Notes under the pieces: model-generated
The model's database searches: none
Seen by the model: only the letters and a program-made list of their open reading frames with translations
Told to the model about the DNA's origin: nothing
Made by a program: the position numbers and the translations under genes
From: Verrucomicrobiota bacterium
GTDB taxonomy: Bacteria; Verrucomicrobiota; Verrucomicrobiia; Chthoniobacterales; Terrimicrobiaceae
DNA length: 64,000 nucleotides
Direction of reading: 5' to 3'
Assembly: GCA_017305195.1 (NCBI GenBank)
Contig: JAFKMU010000040.1
Span: 62,001 to 126,000 of the forward strand
In this document: positions 55,639 through 64,000 of the stretch, one piece after another
Numbering within the stretch: position 1 is the first letter of the stretch
Layout of the letters: every line of letters starts with the position of its first letter

Positions 55639-56862
55639 TCACGATAATATCCGCTTGTCTCTTTTCGGCGAGAAGTGCCCAGTATGAGTTCCCTTGCGAG
55701 CGAGTGCTCCAGGCGCCCCCTCCTCCTTTTGAGTCTGACGGCGGTAAGCGGATGGGGACTGGCCGATAGCGTTGCGAAAGACGACGGCAAACCGCATGGC
55801 GTCGCGGAAGCCGCATCGCTGGGCGATCCAATCCATCTTGTAGTCGGTCTGCATCAGCAGTTCACGCGCCTTGCCGACGCGCAGGCGCTCCAGCTCCTGA
55901 CGCGGGGAGAGCTGCAGCTCCGCGCGGAAGCGGAGTTCCAGGGTCCTGCGGTTCACGTTGAGCGCGCGGCAGATCTGCTGGATCGTGACAGGCTCCCAGA
56001 AGCGCTGCCGCATCATCTCCAGGGCGCGGCGCAGCAGCGGATCGCCGACCGCGGTGTAGTCGGACGATTCCCGCGAGACCACGTCGCCGGGTTCCACTCG
56101 AAAGACCTTCCCGGCGTTTGAGCCGTCGGCGATCAGGCCATCCAGCAACTCTGCGGCCATACGCCCGATCCTCGGCCAGGGGATGACAATGCTGCTCAGC
56201 GGCGGATAGGAGAGGTTGCACAAAAGCTCATCGTTGTTTGCGGCGAGGACGGCGACATCCGCCGGGACCGAGATGCCGCACTCCATGGCCACCTCGCAAA
56301 CGAGGCGCCCCAGGGGATCGTGGGCTGCGAAGACCCCGACCGGGCGAGGGAGGCTGCGCAGCCATTTCTTCAGCAAAGGTGCGTGCCCCCGGTAGTACTC
56401 CATATATGAGCTTCCCTTCTTCTCGCTGTCCACATGGCGGTGGCATTCGTATCCCTTCCGACGCAGCTCGCGGTTGAACCCTTCTCCCCGCTGCCCGGAG
56501 TAGTTGCTGCGGTTGCCAAGAAAGGCGAACTCACGAAAGCCGCTTTGCAGAAGAAACGTGGCTGCCTTTCTCCCGATCTCCCAATCGTCCACGTCGACCG
56601 AGATCGCCCCCTTTCGCGGCTCGTCGCTGTCTGCCACCACGGTGGGAAATCCCAGGTCGAGGATCGCCGAGGTCTTTCCCGGCAGTTCCTCCGTGAGAAC
56701 ACCGGCGGGCCGGACTTCGCGGATCAGTTTGCGGAGTTCGCCGACCGGACGGGAAATATCGATGATCCAGTAATCACGACCAGACCGCACAAAGGGAAAC
56801 AAGGCGGGGGTCAACCGCCGCAGAAACACATCGGATACCACCACGGCGATACGCCTTCTCAT
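55639..56862 (-). CDS. xylR: XylR-type AraC regulator of xylose genes
   Basis: A 407-residue regulator: N-terminal LacI-like sugar-binding domain (about 1-275) and C-terminal AraC-type double HTH (about 290-385, e.g. TIQQICRALNVNRRTLELRF). This is the XylR architecture. A charged tail of about 20 residues follows the HTH. It is divergent from xylA by 89 bases, so it is predicted to control xylAB and itself. Confidence 0.92.
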   Translation of the reverse strand: MRRRIAVVVSDVFLRRLTPALFPFVRSGRDYWIIDISRPVGELRKLIREVRPAGVLTEELPGKTSAILDLGFPTVVADSDEPRKGAISVDVDDWEIGRKAATFLLQSGFREFAFLGNRSNYSGQRGEGFNRELRRKGYECHRHVDSEKKGSSYMEYYRGHAPLLKKWLRSLPRPVGVFAAHDPLGRLVCEVAMECGISVPADVAVLAANNDELLCNLSYPPLSSIVIPWPRIGRMAAELLDGLIADGSNAGKVFRVEPGDVVSRESSDYTAVGDPLLRRALEMMRQRFWEPVTIQQICRALNVNRRTLELRFRAELQLSPRQELERLRVGKARELLMQTDYKMDWIAQRCGFRDAMRFAVVFRNAIGQSPSAYRRQTQKEEGAPGALARKGTHTGHFSPKRDKRILS

Positions 56863-56873
56863 GGGGCGATTGT

Positions 56874-56901
56874 TTCATTTGTTCGCATTTTCACAAATGA
56901 A
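56874..56901. promoter_or_regulatory. Candidate XylR operator
   Basis: TTCATTTGT-(10)-ACAAATGAA, perfect 9-bp arms in the xylR-xylA gap, close to the xylR start. Spacing suits a regulator bound on one face of the DNA. Binding by XylR is an inference. Confidence 0.6.
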
Positions 56902-56902
56902 T

Positions 56903-56917
56903 ACCGCAAAAAGCGGT
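56903..56917. promoter_or_regulatory. Second inverted repeat in the xyl promoter
   Basis: ACCGC-(5 A)-GCGGT next to the first repeat, upstream of xylA. May be another operator half or a bent-DNA feature. Confidence 0.4.
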
Positions 56918-56951
56918 TTCCGGCTATTTGCTCCCATGCCAAGGATAAGCC

Positions 56952-58277
56952 ATGTCCCTCATCCCTTCCGTCCCCTCCCCGATCCCGTACGAAGGCCCTG
57001 CCTCGCTAAATCCTCTCGCTTTCAAATTCTACGACCCGACCGAGATGATCGATGGCCGGACGCTGTCGGAGCACCTTCGCTTCTCGATCGCGTACTGGCA
57101 TGCATTTCGCGGGACGGGTTCCGATCCCTTTGGGCCGGGTACCATCGTGCGGCCGTGGGAAAGCGGCTCCGATCCGGTCTCCATCGCGAAGAAACGGATG
57201 GATGCGGCCTTTGAGTTTTTCGAAAAAATCCGTGCTCCCTTCTGGTGTTTTCATGACCGGGACATCGCTCCCGAAGGGTCCTCCCTCGCGGAGTCCAACA
57301 AGCACCTCGATGCTCTCGTGGCGCATGGCGGGGAACTCCAGAAGGCCACGGGAGTGAAGCTCCTTTGGGGAACGGCCAATCTCTTCAGCAATCCCCGCTA
57401 CATGTGCGGAGCGGCAACCAATCCCGACGCGAGCATCTTTGCCTATGCGGCGGCTCAGGTGAAAAAGGCGATGGAGGCGACGCTGGAACTCGGAGGCGAG
57501 AACTATGTATTCTGGGGCGGGCGCGAAGGCTACGAGACCCTGCTCAATACCAATCTCAAGCGCGAACAGGATCACCTGGCCGCCTTCCTTCACATGGCGG
57601 TGGATCACGCGAAGGCGATCGGATTCCGCGGCCAGTTCCTCATCGAACCGAAGCCCAAGGAACCCACCAAGCACCAGTACGACTTTGACGTGGCGAGCGG
57701 CATCGCGTTTCTGCGTACCTACGGGCTGGAGGGCCACTTCAAATTCAACATCGAGACGAACCATGCCACGCTGGCAGGACATACCTTCCAGCACGAGATC
57801 GAGGTCGCAGCCGCGGCCGGAATGCTCGGGTCCATCGATGCAAACTCCGGCGATCCGCTGCTGGGCTGGGACACCGACCAGTTCAACACCGACATCCGCG
57901 AGCTCACGCTGGCGATGGTCTCCATCCTCAAGGCGGGCGGACTCGGCAGCGGCGGGCTCAATTTCGATGCCAAGCTGCGCCGCCCGTCGATTGACATCGA
58001 GGACCTTTTCTACGCCCATATCGGAGGCATGGATGCCTACGCTCTCGCGTTCAAGATCGCCCGAAAAATCCTCGCCGACGGCACGCTCGATGAATTCGTA
58101 CGCCAGCGCTACGCTTCGTACGATACGGGATTTGGCCAGCGCATCGAGGCGGGCGCCATCGGCTTCCGCGAACTCGAGGAAATCGCCCTGGGCGCGCCGG
58201 AGCCGCAGCCCGCGAGCGGACGGCAGGAGTATCTCGAGAATCTCATCCTTTCCTACACCGCACCCCGCCACTTCTAG
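56952..58277 (+). CDS. xylA: Xylose isomerase
   Basis: A 441-residue cytosolic enzyme that isomerises D-xylose to D-xylulose. The metal and substrate motifs [28 protein letters not shown] and [20 protein letters not shown] are present, with catalytic [10 protein letters not shown]. Length fits class II isomerases. AGGA lies 6 bases before ATG 56952. xylB follows after 13 bases. Confidence 0.98.
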   Translation: MSLIPSVPSPIPYEGPASLNPLAFKFYDPTEMIDGRTLSEHLRFSIAYWHAFRGTGSDPFGPGTIVRPWESGSDPVSIAKKRMDAAFEFFEKIRAPFWCFHDRDIAPEGSSLAESNKHLDALVAHGGELQKATGVKLLWGTANLFSNPRYMCGAATNPDASIFAYAAAQVKKAMEATLELGGENYVFWGGREGYETLLNTNLKREQDHLAAFLHMAVDHAKAIGFRGQFLIEPKPKEPTKHQYDFDVASGIAFLRTYGLEGHFKFNIETNHATLAGHTFQHEIEVAAAAGMLGSIDANSGDPLLGWDTDQFNTDIRELTLAMVSILKAGGLGSGGLNFDAKLRRPSIDIEDLFYAHIGGMDAYALAFKIARKILADGTLDEFVRQRYASYDTGFGQRIEAGAIGFRELEEIALGAPEPQPASGRQEYLENLILSYTAPRHF

Positions 58278-58290
58278 GAATCCCACCTCC

Positions 58291-59760
58291 ATGATCACGC
58301 TCGGTATTGACTGCGGAACGCAGGGCACGAAAACGATCGCCCTCGACCCCGGGACCAACACGGTGCTTGCACAGGCCTCGGCGCCCTACGGCCTGAAGGC
58401 CGGATTGCCGCCCGGGCATGCCGAGCAGGACCCGGCGCTGTGGATCGAGGCTCTCGAGACCACGATCCAGGAGGTGATCTGCCAGCTCGGAACGCGCCGT
58501 GACGAAGTCGCCGCCATCGGCGTCTCGGGACAGCAGCACGGATTCGTCGCCCTCGACGCCCGGGGCGAGGTGATCCGGCCCGCCAAGCTATGGTGCGATA
58601 CAAGCACCATTGAGGAATGCGAGATTTTCGCGAGTGAATTTGGCGGCACGTCCGGCCTCGTCGCACGGACCGGGCTGGACATACTCCCGGGCTTCACCGC
58701 GCCAAAAATCCTCTGGCTGAAACGCCATGAGCCCGCGAATTTCGCCCGGCTGGCGCACGTCCTCCTGCCGCATGATTACCTGAACTTTCACCTGACCGGG
58801 CAGATCGCGATGGAATATGGAGACGCCTCCGGGACTGCCCTGCTGGATATCCGCGAGCGTCGATGGTCCTCGGACCTGTGCGAATTCATCGATCCCGGCC
58901 TGGAAGAAAAGCTCCCTCCGCTGGGGTCCTCCCGCAGGACTGTCGGTCATCTGCGTCCCGAGCTGGCGCGTAAATGGGGCCTCTCCGAGGGAGTGGCGAT
59001 CAGCGCGGGCGGAGGCGACAATATGATGGGCGCGATCGGAACAGGCAATATCCTGCCCGGTCGGGTCACCGCGAGTCTCGGCACCTCCGGCACGATCTTT
59101 GCGTACTCGCGAGCGCCCGTGATCGATCCCCGGGGCGAAATCGCTGCCTTCTGCGACAGCACGGATGCCTGGATGCCCCTGCTCTGCACGATGAACGTCA
59201 CGGTGGCCACCGAGCAGGTGCGCAAGCTTTTCGGATGGAGTCATGAGGACTTTGACGCCGCCGTTGCATCCACCCCAGCCGGGGCCGGAGGCCTGATCTT
59301 CCTGCCCTATCTCCAGGGAGAACGCACCCCCAATCTTCCGGATGCCCGAGGCTCGCTCCATGGAATGACGCTGCAAAATTACACCCCGGCCCACCTCGCC
59401 CGCGCGACGATGGAGGGAGTCACCCTGGGCATGGCGTATGGTTTGACCTGGCTGAAAGAACTCGGGATTCAGCCCACGGAAATCCGGCTCATCGGAGGCG
59501 GCAGCAAAAGCGCCGTCTGGCGAACGATCTGCGCGAATGTCTTCGGCTGCCCGGTCGTGACGGTGAGCAACCCCGAGGGCGCCGCCTTCGGCGCAGCCAT
59601 CCAGGCCCTTTCCATCGTGCGACCGGACAAGAGCGTGGAGGAATGGTCGGACTCGCTGGCGGGAACGGTCTCCTCCGAGCGCATCGAGCCGTCGCCGGAG
59701 GCGGTCGAGCTGTACCAGCGGCTCGCCGCGGAGCAGGTCGCCCTGGCGCCCGGCCGGTAA
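58291..59760 (+). CDS. xylB: Xylulokinase
   Basis: A 489-residue FGGY-family kinase that phosphorylates D-xylulose. Visible: N-terminal GIDCGTQGTKT, GVSGQQHGFVALD, the metal/ATP segment SLGTSGTIFAYS and GGGSKSAVWRTICANVFGCPVV. ATG 58291 begins the fold. AGGA lies across the xylA stop, so translation may be coupled. Confidence 0.96.
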   Translation: MITLGIDCGTQGTKTIALDPGTNTVLAQASAPYGLKAGLPPGHAEQDPALWIEALETTIQEVICQLGTRRDEVAAIGVSGQQHGFVALDARGEVIRPAKLWCDTSTIEECEIFASEFGGTSGLVARTGLDILPGFTAPKILWLKRHEPANFARLAHVLLPHDYLNFHLTGQIAMEYGDASGTALLDIRERRWSSDLCEFIDPGLEEKLPPLGSSRRTVGHLRPELARKWGLSEGVAISAGGGDNMMGAIGTGNILPGRVTASLGTSGTIFAYSRAPVIDPRGEIAAFCDSTDAWMPLLCTMNVTVATEQVRKLFGWSHEDFDAAVASTPAGAGGLIFLPYLQGERTPNLPDARGSLHGMTLQNYTPAHLARATMEGVTLGMAYGLTWLKELGIQPTEIRLIGGGSKSAVWRTICANVFGCPVVTVSNPEGAAFGAAIQALSIVRPDKSVEEWSDSLAGTVSSERIEPSPEAVELYQRLAAEQVALAPGR

Positions 59761-59771
59761 ATCCCCCCGGC

Positions 59772-59798
59772 CCGGAGCGCTACGGCGAGGCGCTCCGG
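59772..59798. terminator. Bidirectional terminator hairpin between xylB and the giant gene
   Basis: CCGGAGCGC-(9)-GCGCTCCGG, perfect 9-bp GC-rich arms, between convergent genes. The minus-strand stop codon of the giant gene lies within it. The T-run is weak on both sides. Confidence 0.55.
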
Positions 59799-62700
59799 TA
59801 TTTCTTGTAAGGCTCCGCCATGGTCTGGGACCCGGCGGCATCCGCCGAGGCCCGCTGGATCAAAGGCGACTTGTCATCCAGAGCGTTCTGAGACTTGAGA
59901 GCATCGATCACAGGCAGCAGGAGGCGCAGCGCCTCATCGGAGAGCTTGTCCTTCCGCTCCCCGAGACGCTGAGAGAGACGATCCGCTGTCTCGCGGGCTC
60001 CAGCGGCATCCTTTTGATCGAGACTCCACAGGATGAGCGGCGATCCGGAGCGAACGAGCTCGACGGCATTCTCCGACCGATTCACGTCGAGCTTCAACAG
60101 ACGGTCAAAGGCCTTTCGGCGGACGGCGATCTGCGCCTCGGGATAGAGCGACCGGGCCGCCAGCGTATCGGCGAGCACCGCAGGCCAGATGAGAATATCG
60201 CGGGCGTTCTGCACTTTCTCAGTCATGGCAAAGCCCTTGTCGATCTGGTTCAGCCATTGCTCATCCAGCCGGGGTTCCGGCAGGAGCATCTCAAGGGCGA
60301 GGGAGATAAAGGTGCGCCGGTAGGCCTCCAGGCTGTCATCCTTGGCATTCTGAACCGCGGAGAGAAGTCCGCGCACGACCTTCTCATCCCCGATGGCGGC
60401 GGTGATGGTGAAAAGGTCGTTCACCAGCCGGTCCTGCCAGACCGCCTTCTCCTTCAAAGCCCCCAGCAAGGCCTTGCGCTGATCGTCGCCGGATTTCAGG
60501 GCCTCCAGAAGTTCGGCTTTGAGGCGCGCGCGCACCTCGGGTTCCTGACCGGAGACCCTGGCGAGATCGAGCGCCCGGCGATCGAGGGCGATCTTGCGAG
60601 CCGGACGGTTCTTGCTGCATGCCGCGACGCCAACCGCCAGGGCCTCCTGCCGCACGGCAAGAGGGACGTCCGGATTGTCGATCACGGCAAAAAGATTGGC
60701 ATAGACGCGTTCCGGCCGGGAGCGGGCAAACAAGGGGTTGGCCTCCGCCTCAAAAGCCGCCCGGAAGAGCGGCGGGAGGGCGGCGGATTTACCGCCCTTG
60801 ATCAGCTCCCGGCACACCCAGTCGCCATGATAATCGAGCACGGTGAGAGGCTCGACCGCGGCCAGGGCGGCGAGACGCTCAACGAGTGCGAGCGTGGGGG
60901 ACTTCTCCAGCTTCATCTTCAACTGCACCAGCTCGATCAGCCATTGGCCATACTTGGAATCCGTCGCATCGACCATCTCCCATGAGGCGATCTGCGTACC
61001 GGGCTGAGCTTCGTCGATCTCCGGAACCACCCCGGTGAGATGATCGTAGGGAACCCAGAAAGTGTGGGACGGCAGGCTGGGCACGGCCCGGGCATAGGAT
61101 ACCCAGTTGCCCGTCGCCTCCGACCGATAGGCCAGAAGCAGGTTGACCGACTGCTTCCCGGAACCTGCGTCTCCCTGGAAGGCCGTGGCCACGGTGGCGA
61201 CGCCATTGCCCGCCCGCCGCAACCAGCACCGAGACACGCAGAAGCGGGACGGCGCCAGCGGGAACGGAGGACCTTCAAAGGTGAGGGCGCTCCCCTCACC
61301 TGTCACCCCGAGCTGGATGGCGGGAGAGCCATCCGGGGCGGCGTCCTTCACGAGCAGCCGGGAGGCCTCGATCGGTTTCACTCCCGTCTGGAGCATCTCC
61401 TTGAGGCTTTGCCCTGCCGAAGGGTAGATCGGAGTCCCCGAAACCACGACCGCCATCGGGCCGCGCACCTGCTTATCGCCCAGGATCGCGACCGCGCGCA
61501 GGAAGCCATTCCCGGCCGGGAGGTCCAGCGGCGTTTCGCCCGTCGAGGCATTGCCGTCGACCTTGCCGATGAGCTTCATCTCGCCGGGCATTTCGCCGAA
61601 ATAAATCTCCACTCGGTCCTGCCCCTGGATCTCGGGCAGCACCGGCTTGTCGGCGACAGCAGTCACCATATCGTAGAGCCCCTCATCGGGCCGCGTATCA
61701 CGCAGATTCCACTGCCAGCAGGCGGTGACCTCCGTCGGAGTGGCGCCGGGTCTGGTCCAGACGACCGGCCATGCGATATCGCTGTTTCCCCGGCTCAATG
61801 CGGCGAGAGCGCTCAGCCGGTTCAACTCCTGACGGATCGCCGGATCGAAGGTCTTTCCATTTCCCACGAGTCCCTTGAGGGTCTCGATGCGGTCCCAGTC
61901 CCTGGCGGCCTCCAGGCGTTTCGACATCTCGACGAGACGCTCCCGCGAGGCGTCGTACCCGGGAGTCTTGTAGGCGGCAAACTCGGCGTCGGCCCAGAGC
62001 TGGGCATACCTGTCGCGCTGCGGCGACTCTTGCCTCGACATGGCATAGAGAAACTCCACCATCGCCCGCTGCCGGTACTTCGCGTCATTGCCGCGCTGGC
62101 TCTGGAGAGCGGTAACGACCGCGACCACGTTCCCGGGTTCGGAATGGTTGAGCGCGATGCGCCGCAGCAAGGCATCCTGCATGTCACTGCTGAAGTTGAC
62201 GGAATTCTGCCCGGCCTTTTGCTGGGCGAGGCATTGATTGAAGGAATTCAGCGCCCCCTGCGGATCAGTCAGCGCAGCCAGCCAGGCATCGAGCATGAGC
62301 TGGGATGCGACTATGTCTGCGGTCACGGGCATCTTCTTGATCAGCTCGCGCACCTTTCCCGCATTCCCGGTTTCGTCGATCACATCCAGTACCGTCCGTA
62401 CCGGATAGATATCGCCATTCGAGTACCATAGCATCCTCAGGCGTCCCGCATTGGCCTTGTCCGGGTTCCAGCCCAGCAGCGCGGCCAGCTTCTCCGGCGT
62501 GGTTTTCGCGGGGTCCTTCCGGGCTGCCTTGAGCAGCGCGGCATCAATGGAAAACCGCGTATTTTCCGAGAGTGGAATGGATTGAATCCTCCGCAGCCAT
62601 TCCCGGGCGGGAGCCGAGGCGTCCGGGAGAGACGCCGCCTCCGCGAGGCGGCTGAAAAATGCGTCGCCCTGCATGGCGACGCGGTTGTTCGCCAGCGGGT

Positions 62701-64000
62701 CCGCCATGTAAAGGCCCGGCGCCAGCATGACCTCAAAGAGAAGCGGGAGCTTTTGCGCCTTTTCAAAACACTCAAACAAGACCGAGGCGCTGTTTTGCTG
62801 AAGCACCTGCCGGGGATTCATCTTCAGCGCCTTTATGTAGAGGTCGGCAGCTCCGGCGTAATCCTTCTGCCCCCTCGCCTTGCCCGCCTGGCTCATAAGC
62901 TCCTGGATCTGCGCGGCCTCGGCCTTCCAGGAAAATCGGATCACCTGCAAGCCGGCCCACGCGCCATTGATGGCCCACTGGCCGTTGAAGCCCGACGAGG
63001 CGCTGAAGCGCCCCAACACTGTGAACTGCTCCGCCTTGGAGGGCAGAGACTGCCACGGGGAGCGCGAGGAATCTCGCAGGTAGATCTGTATGGACTGCGC
63101 CCACTGGCCGTCGGTCATCTGGGAAAAGTAGTCGCCGTCGGTGGAGTCGCCGCCCTCGCTGTTCCTGAGGCGAAACTCGACCGAGGAACTATTGCGCCCC
63201 CTCGCCCCGAACCAGCCGAGGAACGCCAGGCCCTCATCGGTCTTCGCGATCTTGACGGAAGCCAGCTCGATCTTCAGCTCGGTTTGCGGAAACATGCCAT
63301 CCAGTACGATGGCGGATTTCGGTCCCAGAGGACCGGGCTGGTTTGTCTGGATGGAGCCTTTGCCCAGTCCGGCGGATTCCGGCACGCCACCGGTCGCGAC
63401 CAGGTTCTCACCCTGCAAATAGGCGATCAGCGGCCCCCAGCCCTCGGAGCCGTCGGCGCGCTTCCATCGCGTCTGGAGCAGGCCCAGGCTTCCCGGCGCC
63501 TTGACTTCGATCGTGCCTGTCGGCGAAGGCGACTTGATGAGAGCGACCCGCTCCAGAGCGAGAGGGTTGGGCCCGGCGAGTATCTCGAGCTCGAGCGGCT
63601 TTTGCTTCGGGCCAAAGCTGACAGTCCCGGCATCCCACGCCACATTTTTCCGGGAATAGTAGTCGGGCATGTCGGTTTCCTCGATGGCCAGGCTGGCCTT
63701 CCAGAAAACCTTCAGCCGTCCCTCCGCGCCTGGCGTCCCGGCGCAGACGAACCGGTATGCGTTGTTGCTGCCTCGCGCAGCCTTGAGCCTGGCCTCGATC
63801 GTTTGGAACACGATGTCGCGCCCGGTATTGCGGCTGGCCCGGGAGGCTGCGGTGGCATCGAAGAGTTTCTGGGCGAGATCGACCTGGCCCAGGTCAACCA
63901 GGAGACCGATGACCTCCGGGTAGTTTTGCGAATAGGCCATATAATTGATGGCATTCGGATCGGACAGGCTTTTGCTGACGAGATACTCGAGGAACTTCGC
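59780..64000 (-). CDS. Giant repeat-rich protein of unknown function (5' end beyond window)
   Basis: The minus-strand frame is open from the window edge through 59782, at least 1406 residues, and the sequence before the first Met (…AKFLEYLVSKSLSDPNAINY) is coding, so the protein continues past the window. Most of it looks helical and solenoid-like with TPR-like pairs (e.g. QELMSQAGKARGQKDYAGAADLYIKALKMNP at mid-protein), with two inserted beta-rich sections that read like lectin or laminin-G-type folds. No catalytic motif, signal or membrane segment is seen in the visible part. Function unknown. Confidence 0.85.
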   Translation of the reverse strand, partial: AKFLEYLVSKSLSDPNAINYMAYSQNYPEVIGLLVDLGQVDLAQKLFDATAASRASRNTGRDIVFQTIEARLKAARGSNNAYRFVCAGTPGAEGRLKVFWKASLAIEETDMPDYYSRKNVAWDAGTVSFGPKQKPLELEILAGPNPLALERVALIKSPSPTGTIEVKAPGSLGLLQTRWKRADGSEGWGPLIAYLQGENLVATGGVPESAGLGKGSIQTNQPGPLGPKSAIVLDGMFPQTELKIELASVKIAKTDEGLAFLGWFGARGRNSSSVEFRLRNSEGGDSTDGDYFSQMTDGQWAQSIQIYLRDSSRSPWQSLPSKAEQFTVLGRFSASSGFNGQWAINGAWAGLQVIRFSWKAEAAQIQELMSQAGKARGQKDYAGAADLYIKALKMNPRQVLQQNSASVLFECFEKAQKLPLLFEVMLAPGLYMADPLANNRVAMQGDAFFSRLAEAASLPDASAPAREWLRRIQSIPLSENTRFSIDAALLKAARKDPAKTTPEKLAALLGWNPDKANAGRLRMLWYSNGDIYPVRTVLDVIDETGNAGKVRELIKKMPVTADIVASQLMLDAWLAALTDPQGALNSFNQCLAQQKAGQNSVNFSSDMQDALLRRIALNHSEPGNVVAVVTALQSQRGNDAKYRQRAMVEFLYAMSRQESPQRDRYAQLWADAEFAAYKTPGYDASRERLVEMSKRLEAARDWDRIETLKGLVGNGKTFDPAIRQELNRLSALAALSRGNSDIAWPVVWTRPGATPTEVTACWQWNLRDTRPDEGLYDMVTAVADKPVLPEIQGQDRVEIYFGEMPGEMKLIGKVDGNASTGETPLDLPAGNGFLRAVAILGDKQVRGPMAVVVSGTPIYPSAGQSLKEMLQTGVKPIEASRLLVKDAAPDGSPAIQLGVTGEGSALTFEGPPFPLAPSRFCVSRCWLRRAGNGVATVATAFQGDAGSGKQSVNLLLAYRSEATGNWVSYARAVPSLPSHTFWVPYDHLTGVVPEIDEAQPGTQIASWEMVDATDSKYGQWLIELVQLKMKLEKSPTLALVERLAALAAVEPLTVLDYHGDWVCRELIKGGKSAALPPLFRAAFEAEANPLFARSRPERVYANLFAVIDNPDVPLAVRQEALAVGVAACSKNRPARKIALDRRALDLARVSGQEPEVRARLKAELLEALKSGDDQRKALLGALKEKAVWQDRLVNDLFTITAAIGDEKVVRGLLSAVQNAKDDSLEAYRRTFISLALEMLLPEPRLDEQWLNQIDKGFAMTEKVQNARDILIWPAVLADTLAARSLYPEAQIAVRRKAFDRLLKLDVNRSENAVELVRSGSPLILWSLDQKDAAGARETADRLSQRLGERKDKLSDEALRLLLPVIDALKSQNALDDKSPLIQRASADAAGSQTMAEPYKKYRSASP

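Overview
The window looks like ordinary chromosome from a GC-rich Gram-negative bacterium, most likely a Verrucomicrobiota member (possibly a Spartobacteria/Terrimicrobium-like lineage; this placement is an inference from gene content, not a computed phylogeny). It carries lipid A genes, a Bat/MoxR aerotolerance locus, split complex I genes, a eukaryote-type UDP-glucose pyrophosphorylase, and dense operons whose genes overlap by 4 bp (ATGA, GTGA, TTGA). I see no prophage, transposase, CRISPR array or rRNA, and one tRNA. No gap between genes exceeds 300 bp.

Layout. 1-8071 (+): envelope genes: end of uppP, a small DUF-like protein, an M23 peptidase, then lpxI / a GnnA-like dehydrogenase / lpxB, a HIT hydrolase, a small exported protein and a glutamate-receptor-like channel; an MBL hydrolase lies on the minus strand. 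8087-12890 (-): an iron operon of two radical SAM/SPASM proteins, feoA, feoB and a FeoB-associated Cys-rich protein. 12987-18037: a flavin monooxygenase, small membrane proteins, a WalJ-like MBL protein, and thyA-folA. 18121-24625 (-): nuoI-J-K-L-M-N plus a small membrane protein, preceded by a second glutamate-receptor-like channel with a potassium-type filter (24718-25818).

25872-32845: a SWIM-SNF2 helicase, a D,D-carboxypeptidase lipoprotein, and a metal locus (HupE, metal-binding protein, small exported protein, ABC ATPase, permease) with inverted repeats before it. 32842-53672 (-): a long co-directional block: UbiD-like decarboxylase, halogenase-like flavoprotein, UGPase, SRPBCC protein, aspS, hisS, a quinone/enoyl reductase-like MDR, a lipoprotein, an N-terminally extended PgpA, a DUF3108 protein, and the Bat locus (BatE-like, BatD, BatB-BatC fusion, BatA, DUF4381, DUF58, MoxR), then a small membrane protein and a thioredoxin. 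53726-55467: serine hydrolase and a membrane protein. 55518-55590: tRNA-Ala(CGC). 55639-59760: xylR divergent from xylA-xylB. 59780-64000 (-): a giant repeat-rich protein running off the window.

The main items for a second look are the radical SAM pair heading the feo operon (with a Shine-Dalgarno aimed at the wrong frame), the GnnA-like enzyme between lpxI and lpxB, the two receptor-channels with different pore filters, the extended PgpA, the BatB-BatC fusion with its roughly 200-residue K/D/Q tail, the metal operon's leader hairpin and its unknown small protein, and the giant solenoid protein. None of these is proven to be a new system.
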